A program made the position numbers and the translations under genes. The notes under the pieces were generated by a model. That model saw only the letters and a program-made list of their open reading frames with translations, was not told the DNA's origin and ran no database searches. Shown here piece after piece: positions 1 through 12,281 of a stretch of DNA of 64,000 bases (position 1 is the stretch's first letter; each line of letters opens with the position of its first letter). Source of the stretch: Eutypa lata (lineage: Eukaryota > Ascomycota > Sordariomycetes > Xylariales > Diatrypaceae); the NCBI GenBank assembly GCA_022661535.1, contig JAKULF010000007.1:2914001-2978000 (forward strand), in the 5' to 3' direction.

Positions 1-2
1 CT

Positions 3-122
3 GCGTCTTCTGCTCCTGTTGCAGCTAATAGCAGTCTTCCTCGGGTAGCCGGTCGTAATGTAAGTGGCAAACAGGACTTGGCGTCAGCAGGTGCCAATGT
101 TGCTATGAGTCGACGAGCTTGA
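3..122 (+). CDS. Probable 3' end of a protein-coding gene (partial)
   Basis: The frame starting at base 3 is open from the window edge to a TGA at 120-122, giving 39 residues rich in Ala, Ser, Val and Asn and ending SRRA. The composition resembles the low-complexity tail of a fungal protein rather than random intergenic sequence. The rest lies outside the window, so the product cannot be named. A GTAAGT at about 59-64 could be a splice donor, in which case the true end differs. The call rests only on frame openness and composition. Confidence 0.4.
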   Translation, partial: ASSAPVAANSSLPRVAGRNVSGKQDLASAGANVAMSRRA

Positions 123-1245
123 AACGGGGGGGGTTTGCCGGCGCAGGGTACGACTTGGAGTGGTGTTTTCGATTGATAACTTCCTACGTGCATTATGAGA
201 ACCTTGTTGGGTATTTTTGTCGTTCTGTGGTATATCACACAAACCTAAGTGTCAACTCTCGAGGGCGCGCGGACAGGGCTTTATAGACTTTTTTCTTTTT
301 TTACAGCATGGCGGTACCTGTGTTCAATTGCATCGACATATTTTAAGGGGAAATGACATGGGGCGAAACAAAGACTAGCATACATGTGTTCGCCTCGCTG
401 CGACTACGACCACGACATCACTTATATCTCCTTTTTTACATTCCTAATGTTCCGATTCTATATATATTATTTTCAACCTGCCTGAGGCCTCCCTCCCACC
501 CATCACCTTCGAGATTTTCAATGAGGCAAGGAAGACGTTTTAGAGAAGGGGAAGAGAGATGGATGGGACCTCGGACCTTGCTTCATACGGGTCTTCTTAG
601 CTTTTCCTAGCTCAGCTCAGCGGAAAAGGGAGAGAAGGAAAATGCTTTTTTTCTTTTCCGTCTCTCTCCCTTCAAAATTAGCGAGATAGATAGATGGGCG
701 AGCGATCTTTCGGAATGGGAATGGACGGTGGATTTTATGGGTGGATGGATGGATGGTCAGACATCCTCTCGCTCTCTCACCCAAGACAAATCCATTCCTT
801 GTACTTTGTCCTCTCCCCCGCCGTTGATTTTTCTTCTTTCTTTCTTCTTTTCACCACCTACTTACGCAGCATGTACTATACCAACTACTCTATAATGGCG
901 GAGAGAAGAGAAAAGAAAAAAAAAGGGCCTTGGAGAGCACCGAAAAGAACAAGAATTTCCGAGTTCCATGGTGAATGTGAATGTTTGTGTGTTCTTATTA
1001 TATTCATTAATAACTTTAAAGATATGTCTAAGTGTCTAAATATGCCTTGGCATACCATATTCTGTTACTACTTACTACCATGTCTATCTATCATTTGACG
1101 TTGACCTCTTGCCCAGGTCGCGCTGCTAAAGCTCAATGACCATGCGGACGGACATGACTTAGCGTGTATCACCTTCAGCTGCAATTCCCTTTTCTTCGTT
1201 CCTGATGCTCCCTCCCTCCTTTCCTCCCTCTTTCTCCCCCCGTGT

Positions 1246-1271
1246 GCGTGTATGCGCGTGCGCGCGCGCAC
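1246..1271. repeat. Alternating GT/GC tract (Z-DNA-prone)
   Basis: A run of alternating pyrimidine and purine, mainly GTGCGTGT followed by GCGCGC, lies here with few interruptions. Such tracts can adopt the Z form under negative supercoiling. There is no adjacent gene to tie it to. Confidence 0.5.
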
Positions 1272-1385
1272 CTCCAGGCAGAGCAACGTATAGACCCTAT
1301 AGGGAGGGAGAGAAGGATCTTACATCCATTACCTTACCTAAGGCGAGCACCAGCTGGCCAGCCACATATCGAGGGAGCTGACTAC

Positions 1386-1576
1386 ATGCATGCATGCATG
1401 CATACTCACATACTTACTTACTTACCTACCCTTATTCTTACTCCGGCGCCACAACCGTGTGCGTCCGGACATTAGGTAAGTAACGTTGCTTTCCGCCGTT
1501 TCGTGTAGGACAAGACAAGACAAGACAAGTGGGAAGAAGCTGAAGACGAACGAACGAATGAACGAACGAACGAACG
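1386..1576. repeat. Cluster of microsatellites (ATGC, CTTA, ACAAG, ACGA units)
   Basis: Four different short tandem repeats occur within 190 bases: an ATGC run at 1386-1402, CTTA/CCTA units at about 1411-1430, four perfect ACAAG units at 1510-1529, and ACGA units with one imperfect copy at about 1546-1576. They account for several short open frames here on both strands, which are not considered genes. Confidence 0.8.
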
Positions 1577-1933
1577 GGCTTAGTACCCACGTCTGTCCGT
1601 TCCGTCCGTCAAGTCGACGCGGAATTAACATGCATTCATTATGCAACCTACCTAGTAGTTACTGTACTATATTATATTATGTCATGCATGTGCATATAGG
1701 CAGGCATGATAATGCGATGATGATGATGATGTTAAAACCAATCAACCAAACCAAATCAAACCAACTTATGTATGTGCGTACCGTACCTACCTACCCAATT
1801 TTTGCCTTGGTGGGCGTTTGAGGCGGAAATGAGAAAATAGAAGATGGAGGATTGAAAATCTAGAAATTCTCGTGTGCAAGGAAGCCCATGGGGACGTTGG
1901 CCCCGGTGACGATGATGACGAGAATGGCGGTAG

Positions 1934-1975
1934 GGGTGGTGGTGGTGGTTGTGGTGGTGAGTGAGTGAGTGAGAG
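1934..1975. repeat. GGT repeat followed by GAGT repeat
   Basis: A purine-rich tract of GGT units with one interruption passes directly into GAGT units. It lies in the gene-poor left region with no flanking coding sequence. Confidence 0.75.
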
Positions 1976-4900
1976 AGTGAGAGTGCTCGTACGCTAAGTT
2001 GTCATACTTGCAATACGGTGATGACATGTAGGTGATAATGACAGTTAACTGATTATATTATTTACCAGTGATACTTTCTTATTACTGTATTTTTAAATCA
2101 AAATAATAATAATTGCCACGTAGTGTTTTGTGAATTTATTTCGAGGGACGACTATGCGAGCACGCCAATCTAGCCTCGTACAGAGTTCAGTCTACAATGG
2201 CGAGGCACACCAGGAGTGTGGATGGAGGTGCTTTAGGTAGTTAGGTTTGTTACGTCAGTTGGTATAGTGGTTAGTTGGGGTCCTTGGAGTTTCTTCAAGC
2301 CCCCTATTCGCCCTACCCTATCCCGAGTACTACCCAGAGGTTTGGCAACTAGTTACATGCATTTCAGTCCCCGGGCACATTGGGGATTGACCTTGGTAGG
2401 TATGCCCACGGCCGGTAGAGATAGGCCACGGAAGATGCCGTGCAGCTGGACCCGGTCCTGGATGGAATCAACGGTGCCCTTCGGGGTACTACCATCAACT
2501 GTCTGCCTAAACAGGTAGATAGACAGATGCCTGCCAAGTATTAACCTACAGAGTCGTGATTATCGAAGGGCCGAATACGTATCAAGTCCTGTGTCCTCAT
2601 TCAGCCCTGGCCCTTCGGTGTGAAAGCCTGTTTCTTCCCCTGCCCCTTCTTGCGACAACAACCTGCAAAGGGATGCTTTATTCGAGTAAAAGGACCAGGC
2701 AACCGGAAGGAAGGAAAGGAGCGCTACGTCACACATGCAGCTTGTGGCCCATCGAATCAATTGCAGTTCATATTCTGCGAGTTACGTGCTTTCGCCGTTG
2801 AGGCCCTTTCCCCCTCCCCCCTTCTTCTTTCGACAGTGATGCCTTTGTGGCGTCTGGAGATAAGAAAGGAGCGGGAGCACAGCAGCAGTCTCGTACCTAC
2901 TGCTGAAACATATAGCTAGTTATACCAGGCCCTAAATATGTATATACGCGGACTAGTCGGTTTTAGCTGCACGAACGAGAATACGGAGAGCGAGCGTGGC
3001 GTTGGCCTGGAACGGCCTAGACTACCTGGGCCTGTATTGGTGTGGGTTGCAAGGGATAGATAGGATTCCATCCATCATCTGCCTTCTTTCTCGTCGCGCT
3101 TAGCCGTCCTCTCAATGCTCTTTGCAAGAGCGATGTAGATCGGTGATGAGACATTAAAAACAACGCATCACGTGGTAGATCCGCCGCCTAGCTGGCGTCT
3201 ACGCCTGTCACACCTGCGGTTGCGGCGTCTAGTCGTATACATCCACCCTCTAGCTGTTGCCGCTAGTGGTGGTGGTGGTGGTAATACCACATACTTTGCA
3301 GGTGGGAGCAACCCCCGAGTCCGGTTGATGTACCCGAGACTCGCAGAATCGTTCCGTTCACGGAATGGAAGGACAGGGACTCACGAATGGTGTGTGGGTT
3401 CTCCGTTGCGGAGGTGGGAGGGCTCATGTTACATCGCAGTAGTGGCAGCCCTACCAGATGACAGAGTAGACCGACTAGACGGTGTCGAGTCAGAAGGGGG
3501 GGAAGGAAACTGGTATGGCCCGTTCCTGATCGCCGGATTGCTTACTCCTGGCCGGGCGACCGACTGGGCGGCCGGGGCCGTTGTGCTTGAATGGCTTGGC
3601 GCGTGCACCCGTAAGGCTTATGACTCCGATGCCTTGGCTACTGAAATCTGTACCTGGTGTTGGGGCCTCGTCCGAATGTGGTATGATTGATATCGTGCTA
3701 AATAGCCCTGGTAGATGGCATTGCGGTGTGAGGTGTGAGTCAAAATGAGAGGGAACGTAGTATAGGCCTCAGTTCGTACTTGTCGAACCGTCCACTTGAC
3801 AGATACTGCGCATGACTCGATTAAGCTATTATTATGGTATGGTATCGTAGGAATATGATGTATGAATGAAGAGGTACGGATACTTGGCTATGGTTTCGCG
3901 AGGAAGTATGAGATACATGCGATGAGTCTCCGTAGAGGTACTGGATGCCACGGCTACATCACCGAGGGGGACATATCTCTCCTAGCTGCTGAGATGATTG
4001 ATTTTCTGCAGAAATGACCGCGCCCTGAGTGGGAATGGTGGTGGCATTTTCGCAGGCATCCCGGGGTCTAGGAGACAAGCCCATCACAAGAGGCAATCTC
4101 ATGTGACCCTTCCTTCATTGCCGTAAAACTGTCAAGAGGGTTATGCTTGAAGATTTCCTTAGGCTAGGTGGTAGCACAAACTACTAGCACTGTCGATCGC
4201 TCAAAACTTGTCGAGGTGACGAGAATGTTCCTCTGGTGAAGCGTCGGTGAACTGATACGCTGAGCCGATATGTGGCGCTAAGTCACGAGGCTGAGATATA
4301 TCGTAGACGATACCGAGCAGCCAATTCGAGGAATGATCATCACTCAATGAGGCGTCTCTGTGTGAATTGGATGGGTATCTGGGGCACGCTCCAATCTAAA
4401 TATAGAGGAAAGGATCAGTAGGCATTTTAGGTTTAGTAGTTGCAATCATGTCGATGTGATTGGATTTGATGTTGGATAGATGACTAAGTGTATATAATTC
4501 TGAGTTTCCCAAAAAGGAGACCAAGCATCGTCATGAACGTTTAATGTGGCGCGTAGACGAAGCCGTAAAGAGGGTGTCAGTAGAACGTAGATGGCCCTAA
4601 GCCTCTGTAGATGAATGGAATGAATCCTATTTTAGCTATTTTAGTTAGATAACCTTTGACGATCGTGTGCCGTTGATCGAGCTGTGCAAAAGCCGCAGCC
4701 GGCCCTGGGCGAGGCTGTGGATTGCGCACTACATCTACACTGGAAGGTGTAGGTTTAAGCTACTATGCAGGTACAAAAATGGCACTACGACCCTGGGACT
4801 CGATTGAAGCCAGTTCATTGGAAGCACTCGTTCAGCCTCTGTTCCCGTCTAGGCCGACGGCGGAATCCACCGGAGAATTTCGCGCCCCCGACCGCCTGGC

Positions 4901-6850
4901 TAGGCGTGGCCAATATACAATGCGGCTGACTCGGTGAATGGACCGAGGGCTTTTTGCCACAAAGTAGTACGTTAATGCATGTCAACATCGTGAGGGGGAA
5001 GCTAATTGTGAATCAGCATCAAGAGCCTAAGAATGCAAGGGTTTCAGATCCTTCCCAGGACTCATTACTACTCAACTGATGAGATCTCATAGCCTCTAGA
5101 TACTTAGATGGCCAGCGATTCCCCCACGTACTTTTCTGCCATTACCATAATATGACATGGATGGGGCATGTTGTGTAAGTATATACAAGATCTGAGGGCA
5201 CCATATGCAGGTTTCAGCCGGCCTAGCATACCACTCCTCTTTGGTAGTTCTGACGAGCTCATTCCATGGAAATGAGAGACGCCGTAAGCTCATAGGTTAG
5301 ATCTTACTATCTCGTCATAAATGTGTCTGTAGACGTTCGTAAATGCATGGCACGATGAAGATGGAGACCGAACGGCATGACGCTAGCCACTGAAATACCT
5401 AGAGCTCACGTCCGCTTCGGGGCGGCAACCCATACCGGGAACCGGGAAGTCTTTGTGGATATATTGATGTACGCACGGGTTTGAGATTCGGAAACGGAAA
5501 GGCTCATATTCCACACGACTTCAGCTCGCCCACTGGGACTTGAGTATATCGGTTTCTGGTGGTTTCAGATCTTTCATGAACCTAGTCCAGCTGATCGAGC
5601 CCTAGTTGCAGTAACCAAATTCTCACGATCTTACTAACTAGAAGCTAGGTAGGTACTGTTTACCTGCGTGAAGCTCCACAAACGGTGAAGGTAAAGAATG
5701 ACCGGATGGGGCCATGGAACATGTATGTATCACTAGCATGATAGGCTAGACACCGTCGCTCACCTTGGACAACGGTGTATCATAAATTCTTGGATGCTGA
5801 TTGAACGAATTTGCGACATTGAACAAGGATTGGAAGCTTGTGTATTGAAGTGACTCGGGTTGAGGCTAATGGACCCGACTTACATAAGAACCATGCAGTG
5901 GCTGAACCCTCTCGGCCCCACAATGGAGTATAGAATGACTGACTAACTGGTGCTAAGCCTCCGTATATCAATCCTACCTATTACTACTACATTAGGTATG
6001 AGCTGTATACTGCAAGATATCATTTAGTCTACCCATAGTGGGCTAAACCATTACTTTGTTTTATCCCCTTTGAATTCGGAAGAAAGAAAGAGAAAAAACA
6101 TTCCAGACGCTTCCTTGCCAAGTGAAGGTCTACGTAATAGGTTCGCGGCGTCCAGATAAGCGGTGATGGTAACGATCCGAACACCTTCGAGCCAAGGACC
6201 GCGTGTGATGCAGTAGTACGTATAGTATGACTCCTCGGAACGGCTCCCGAGTCTACCGGCTGATATTTGTTAAGCTGTCCGCCGGCGACACCGTTGGAGC
6301 CGAGAGGGGACTTCTACTCGGATAGTTCTGTCAGTGGAGTCAGGGTAAGAGCTAGGTAGTTGAGATTTTGTCAGTAACCACTCGGGAAGCGGTTCAATTC
6401 TTTCCAAGTGAGCAGATCACGTTATCCCTTGCATGCCGTTCCGCGAAATTCCATGTAACTAGGATGTATGTATGCCGGCATTGCAATGGTACGAGAGTGA
6501 ATGGTTTGCGCTACTACATACTACGTAACTATTTAGGTATGTAGGTTAATGGAGCCACACGAGGCGCAGCTTGTCGCTTGCCCGTCTGCAGTCAGTGTAG
6601 CGGAGCTGGAAAGAAAGAACTCAAGGCTGGCAGCTGAAGCGATTGGGCCAGTTGCGAAACCCACTATATCCATCCCCCCACAATGTAGAATGGCGTCACA
6701 AGCTTGTTACTTGGCCCATTGAAGCTTGTCGCAAGGCTGACAGCCTCTGAGAAGACTTATTAAGGGCGAGGCAGATTTTCAAAAAACTCCATCTATGCTA
6801 GTGGATACCGACCTTAAGGGAATGAAGTCATTCTGACTCCTATTCAGAGA

Positions 6851-6866
6851 CCTACCTACCTACCTA
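6851..6866. repeat. CCTA tandem repeat, example of a dispersed motif
   Basis: Four perfect CCTA units. The same motif, or its complement TAGG, recurs as short two- to four-unit arrays throughout the first 18 kb and is rare among the genes on the right. Confidence 0.75.
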
Positions 6867-9800
6867 GCTAGTTATGTACAGCACGAGTCCTACTGTCCTA
6901 GATCCTGCATGTGCATGGCAGATATTGTCCTGCGAAGTCAATCTGATTGAGAGGAATGCTAAGTATGACAAATTCTTCCGTGAGGTACATTTAGGCTTCT
7001 CGTTTCCCTGTATTGACTCTATGTTGACGTGCTGCTGATTAATGTGGTGATGACAAAAGAACTGACATGTTGATTTATCAGATAGCAGTAGTTAGGTAAG
7101 CTCTACACTATAGATTAGTAGGTTGGGGCATCGGATGTAGGTATGCCTTAGTAGGTATGTACTTCGTACATACATGTAGTTACGATCCACACAAGACAAT
7201 CCCGCCCGCACCTTTAGCGATTACCTGGTTATCTTATGCAGTTCGTCCGATTCCCGACATGCAGAAGGTGTGCATGTAAGTAGGTATGTACCTATTTCAC
7301 ACAATCTGGATGTGTCAATGGCTGCTATGGGTGTGCGCATATGTGAGCTGTAGGTACATACACAGCTATCGACATAAGGTAGGATGTATTGAAGTGTTGT
7401 GTGTTTTTTATCAATATTATATTGAAGCTAAATATTCGTACCTAGAAGTACCAATACGATCGGTTCGGTTGATACCCATATGCCAAGAACTTATTTTGGT
7501 TACAAATTTGCTCCATATTCATGGCTAATTCCGGAGATTCATACGTTGCGCAAAGCATTTTGCGACCATAATAATAGTTTGCAAAATACGAAGCAGAGGT
7601 ACCTAGCTTAATGTCCTAATTTTGGAAAAAGGCGGAGGGAGGGGCATGAAGAGCCACGCGATTCTCGCCGGTTAGCGGGCCTTAGCGGGCTTGACTAGGC
7701 ACCTATAGCAGGGCAATGACTGATATGTCAAGTGGCCTTATGTGTGATGTGATGTCCGTGTGGAGAGAATTTGGAATTTACAGTACGTATGTAGTAGTTA
7801 ACATCCTATGGTACATGCCTACCTACGTAGCTGCAAGTCATACTATAGTTCGACAAGGGGCTGGTTAGAAGGTTAAGGGAGGGTTGATTGAGATGGGCCC
7901 GGCACTCTGGGAACGGCATATAGCCTGTCGTCGATCATGGGAAACAAGAGTCGAATTAAAAGCCAACCCGAGTTTGAAGTCCTGAAACATACGCAGGTAC
8001 GGGCTAAGTATCTATGCAGGGTGGTGGAGGCGCGCGTACACACACTACTACTCCGTGTTAAGAGGCACCCATGGATTGTATTGTACAACACCACTTGCAT
8101 TGCCGAGGTATCTTTTAGTAGGTAGGTATGTAAGTAGGTATAACTGATGGATGATCTTACATGTAGTTAAGAGCTTTAGCTCCTCAACTTTGCATGTACG
8201 ACCCGTTTGAATTATCTATAAGACGATATAGTTGGCAAGGTTACGAACCTTAACTCTTAATGGGGTTGCTATACTCTAGTTCATAATTTAGTAGATCTTT
8301 GAAATCGATCTCACTATAGCGATGGGAGGCAGCCAATGGCCCATACGATTTGGCTTACACTATGCAGTAGCTATCTATCGCCTATGTAGGTAAGCAAGCT
8401 GAATACCTGCGTGTTGTGAAGATGCTACTGGAGCAAATGTAGATACGTGCAGGTCAACTGTATGTGACGGGTTCAAAAACATACAGCTTTTTTATGGCAA
8501 GATTATTCAGGTTCCTGCTGCAGCTTAAAGCCTGCTTGCTTAAATGTATGTTACAGGATAGGCGATGAAATTCAAGCCATTTTTGAATAAGGTAGTTCAA
8601 GGTTGGCCGCTGACGGCAGACCTGCATTCTACACATTGCCGTACATAGTTACAGTTAGTTAGCCATTCACTGAAACTTGAAACATCGGCCAATTTGAATG
8701 GCAAGTTGGTATACAATAGTTGGATCGCTGTATATCAAGGCAGAGCTTGGTGAATAGTTGATATTAGCTTCGGTTACATAAGGTAATTGTTTCATCAAGG
8801 CATGTATCTTTTTTTAAGATGGATTATTTTGAGTGACAATTGTGTGACATGATGCTTCTTCAGCCGCAAGTACAATTACTTGTCGTAACCAGCACGTTCT
8901 ATGTAGTTAGTTACTTAAGTATGTATTGTACCTGGATGCATCCAGTCGCCAGCCGTACGACCACCAATCCGATCATGTTGTGTAGCCCATAGATCGGGCT
9001 TACCATGCACCAGCTTAGCCCTACAGGCTACAGAGCACAGATGAGCAAACAATCAGACGAAGTGCGCCCTCACATTAACCTAATTGGGAAATATGGCATG
9101 CATGAGCTTTTACGTACTAGGCTTCTAGAACTCCACGTAGAATGACATCCTTGGCACTGACTTAGGTAAACTGTAAGCCACAGCGGCAGCTTGTTCCGCC
9201 ACCAGGGTCTTCAACAACCTTGAAGCTAATGTGGTAGGTAGGTAACATCACTTCGCACCCGCTGTGACATGCGCCTATATCTCTTCCTCCTCTCTCTAGC
9301 ATAAGGTAGGTACATACTGTGCTATTGTCATGATATCTGCATTAGCATGTCCCGCAGCTGCAAGTAGCCCCTTAAAGCCGTTGACGAACTAATTCTAGTG
9401 ATTATGTCCTCTGATGTATTTGGTTAGAGTATCGAAGGCCTCCATGGATTTGACATGGTTTCAGTATTTGGGGGTGGGGGCCAAATTTGTTAAAGTGTCC
9501 ATAATAGGACAAAGTTGTGGTTTTATTTTGATTGTGCTTATTGAGATAGTAAATGATGTCAAGACATGACAGCTAAGAACGTAGAAGTGTCCCGTGATGC
9601 TCTTTGAAATTTCAGAACAGCCTGGTGACGAACTTAAAAGAAATTCCTTATTAGTGAGTCCCCGGAGATGCCGGACAGTCCGGATCTGCGGCGACTGCTT
9701 TGGCGGCGATGGTGGGGTCAGTCGTGTCCGGAGTGGCAATGGTTGGGAGTCGGACAGCTAAGGTAATAATGGCATTTAGCGATAAAGCCGACTTAGTTAG

Positions 9801-11689
9801 GTACCAACCAACAACGTTAGGGGGCCGTTTGCATGTCTGTATGCCCTACCCGAAATGTGTGGAGAGCTGCACTGCTACGTTCCTGAACTATGAGCTGTAT
9901 GGCACTATTGTATTTTTATACTTTTATAATGACAACCCTTCTATCATATCCTACCTACATCCAACTATCATGTTTCAGGTGAACTTCAACACACACCCAC
10001 ATACATACATGTAAATGGACTAAATGTAGGCAAATTAACCCCGTGTTCATCTCGGAGCAGCTTACTTTGGAGACCTCTTCTAGGGATTTTTCCCTAATAT
10101 CATCGTAGGTCTGCATCTGTTAAACCCGGGATATGACGGAACACATGCATGTCAAGATTCGTTACGGCGATCACTAGTGCTAACTAACTACCTACCGACA
10201 TAATACAAATATACAATACATGATCAAGAACAACCTCTTGTCACGGTACCTACACCACAGACCGTTTAACTGTCTACATTGTGTATTCACTCGTATAGCT
10301 CATGAGCATGCACTGGACATCTGTTGGTATCTATTACAGCAACGCAACCCGAGAATACCGTCACCGCTGTTAGCACATTGGCTGATTTACTTGCTCCCTT
10401 AGAATCCGATTGGGGTTGTGGAGCAAGGGTAGGTGACACTAGTTTTTAAAGGATTACCCAGAGGGCGGGCTAGCGTTAGCTCGGCACTGCAGATGCATCA
10501 CCCAAGACACACAGTCAGTGGGTGGCAGTCCTCACGACATTTCCGATTTCCCACAATCTTCTCTCGCAAACCAACCTTAAACTATTGTTGGTAATCTACA
10601 TACCAGCATACCCATACCCGGGCCAACCTGGGTGTCACGAAACTGCTGTGTTATGCTATATTAGGTATTATAGTGGACAGCTATATTAACATTGCCCCTA
10701 ATCCTAATGCTACATCTACTGATCTACCGCTACCTACATGTACGGAGGACCTACCTAATGTACTTCGTACTACTTGACGCTATGCACTTTTTTGGTCTTA
10801 CAACATGGATGGATTACCATCAGCCCTGCCTGCCAGCCTGGCAACTAAACTGGGTTAATTAATTATTATTTTTGCTTTCCCATTTTCTTCTTTTTTTGTT
10901 TGGTCGAATCCATTTCCAACCTAGTAACATACCCTGACGGGTACCTATGTATGACTCTTTCACCCGGACCCACGAGACTCTTTCCTCTCCGTCAATTTCT
11001 TGGTAAAATATTAACAAATACGGATTTCAGGACAACTTTTACCTACTTTTCCAACTCAAAGCAAATATGTAAGCATAAGATGCTATAGGTATTGTACAGC
11101 ATAAGGTTCCCGTTACGAGAGCCCGGCCGCTGCTTTCCTATTACTTACACCCCCACCTTTCACTGCGTTTACGCATGTACATACATGCAATGCCATGCCA
11201 TACATGAGAAATTCCATCATCTCTCCATCGACTTTTTCTTACTTGCTCACCACCTGAAGTCTCAGGAACAAAATACGTCACGTACCTATACTCTTCTGCA
11301 TATCCCACCCATGTTCCATACCTACTTTTATTACGATCCTTTCTAAGTACAGGTATAGGTATAGTTACCTACTCGTTCTTTAAGTCCTTAATTCTCATCC
11401 CGGATGTCAACCCGTCCTACCTGGTCGGTACCTACCTACTTACCCTTACCTTACCTTCGCCGATGGATTCCCGGCTGCGCACCTTTTACTCATCATCGTA
11501 GCAAGGCACCTGGCCACTGCGCCTCTCTTTCTCTTCCCATGTTCGATCATCTGTCGACCTGCATATAGTTGTATGCAAGAGAGATACGGACTTAGTCAAC
11601 ACGTTTATGAAGTGAGACTGTATGTGTTGCTGCCTTCCTTGTAAGGACCCAGAGGTTCCGCAGGCTGCCATGCTGCTATAAGGCTGCTA

Positions 11690-12032
11690 TGTTTCCTCTT
11701 CTGTCGCGAAGGGTCATAAGACTCAGTCATCATTGGAATCTTCTCTTTCCGGTACTTTCGTTTATGTCACTGTGGTCGAGTTCTTATTTAATTCAGGTTC
11801 CTCTTTGCCACTATCGCTTTCCACCCTTACTTTTCAGTTCAGTATCTCCTTGCTATAGTTGTTCCAAATCTACCTACTCTTATCTGATATCACCATCACC
11901 TACGCAAACAAGCACTACACACTTCGTCCATTCTCCCACTTTCTCTATCTTCTTGGTTGCAGTTATATATTTCCTATCTATCACCATTGAGAGTCCAAAG
12001 GGTTCGAGCTTCCTGATATTTCATCGCCCACC
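11690..12032 (+). promoter_or_regulatory. CT-rich promoter/5' leader of the small MCYQ-type gene
   Basis: The 340 bases before the ATG at 12033 are dominated by short pyrimidine runs (TTCTC, CTTTCC, TCTCCTT) on the + strand and contain many stop codons. Such CT-tracts are common just upstream of, or around, transcription starts in filamentous fungi. No single TATA element stands out. Confidence 0.4.
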
Positions 12033-12281
12033 ATGTGCTATCAGCTAGTCGAGCTATACTCGCAGTGCAAATGCCTATATTATCAACATGCCGTTGATCG
12101 ATGCGCATCTTATGGCCGCCGAGGGCATGCAGTCACTCAGCGTACGATATTGGTGGGATATGCGTGTCATCTGCACGCTGCACCACAGGGCCACAGCTCT
12201 TATACGGGAGGCCAGACGTATTCAGACTCCGGATACTACAGCAGCCAATCCAGCAAGAGCTCACATCGTCAGTACCGGTGA
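12033..12281 (+). CDS. Small cysteine/histidine-rich fungal protein of the MCYQ type, 82 aa
   Basis: A single-exon frame begins at an ATG in a good fungal start context (CCACC before ATG). The N-terminus starts MCYQLVELYS and is followed by Cys12, Cys14, His19, Cys24, His32, Cys45 and His48. This spacing fits a small metal-binding or disulfide fold. I recall this N-terminal pattern (MCxQ-V/L-ELY followed by YYxHA and GH) as a conserved, uncharacterised family in filamentous ascomycetes. The C-terminal third is Ser/Tyr/Gln-rich and probably disordered. There is no signal peptide or membrane segment. The 300 bases upstream are strongly CT-rich, as in many expressed fungal promoters or leaders. 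The function is unknown. Confidence 0.72.
   Translation: MCYQLVELYSQCKCLYYQHAVDRCASYGRRGHAVTQRTILVGYACHLHAAPQGHSSYTGGQTYSDSGYYSSQSSKSSHRQYR

Larger units (their letters stand above)
123..12032. other. Gene-poor region of about 12 kb with many simple repeats
   Basis: No convincing coding gene was found on either strand. The longest open frame (3172-3690, +) needs a GTG start and has an Arg/Gly/Ala-biased composition like a chance GC-rich frame. The stretch is scattered with TAGG/CCTA tetranucleotides, GGT, GATG and GAAC tracts, short alternating purine-pyrimidine tracts and pyrimidine-rich runs. It could hold long UTRs, an lncRNA or an extended regulatory region for the small gene at 12033. 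Nothing specific can be assigned. Confidence 0.6.

Noticed and set aside
2247..2300. tRNA-like A-box (TGGTATAGTGGTTAG)
   Set aside because: No matching B-box (GGTTCGA type) follows at the right distance and no acceptor-stem complementarity is visible.
3172..3690. 172-codon open frame on the + strand in the gene-poor region
   Set aside because: It starts with GTG, has Arg/Gly/Ala-biased composition shaped by GGT repeats, and shows no recognisable domain. Most likely a chance frame in GC-rich DNA.
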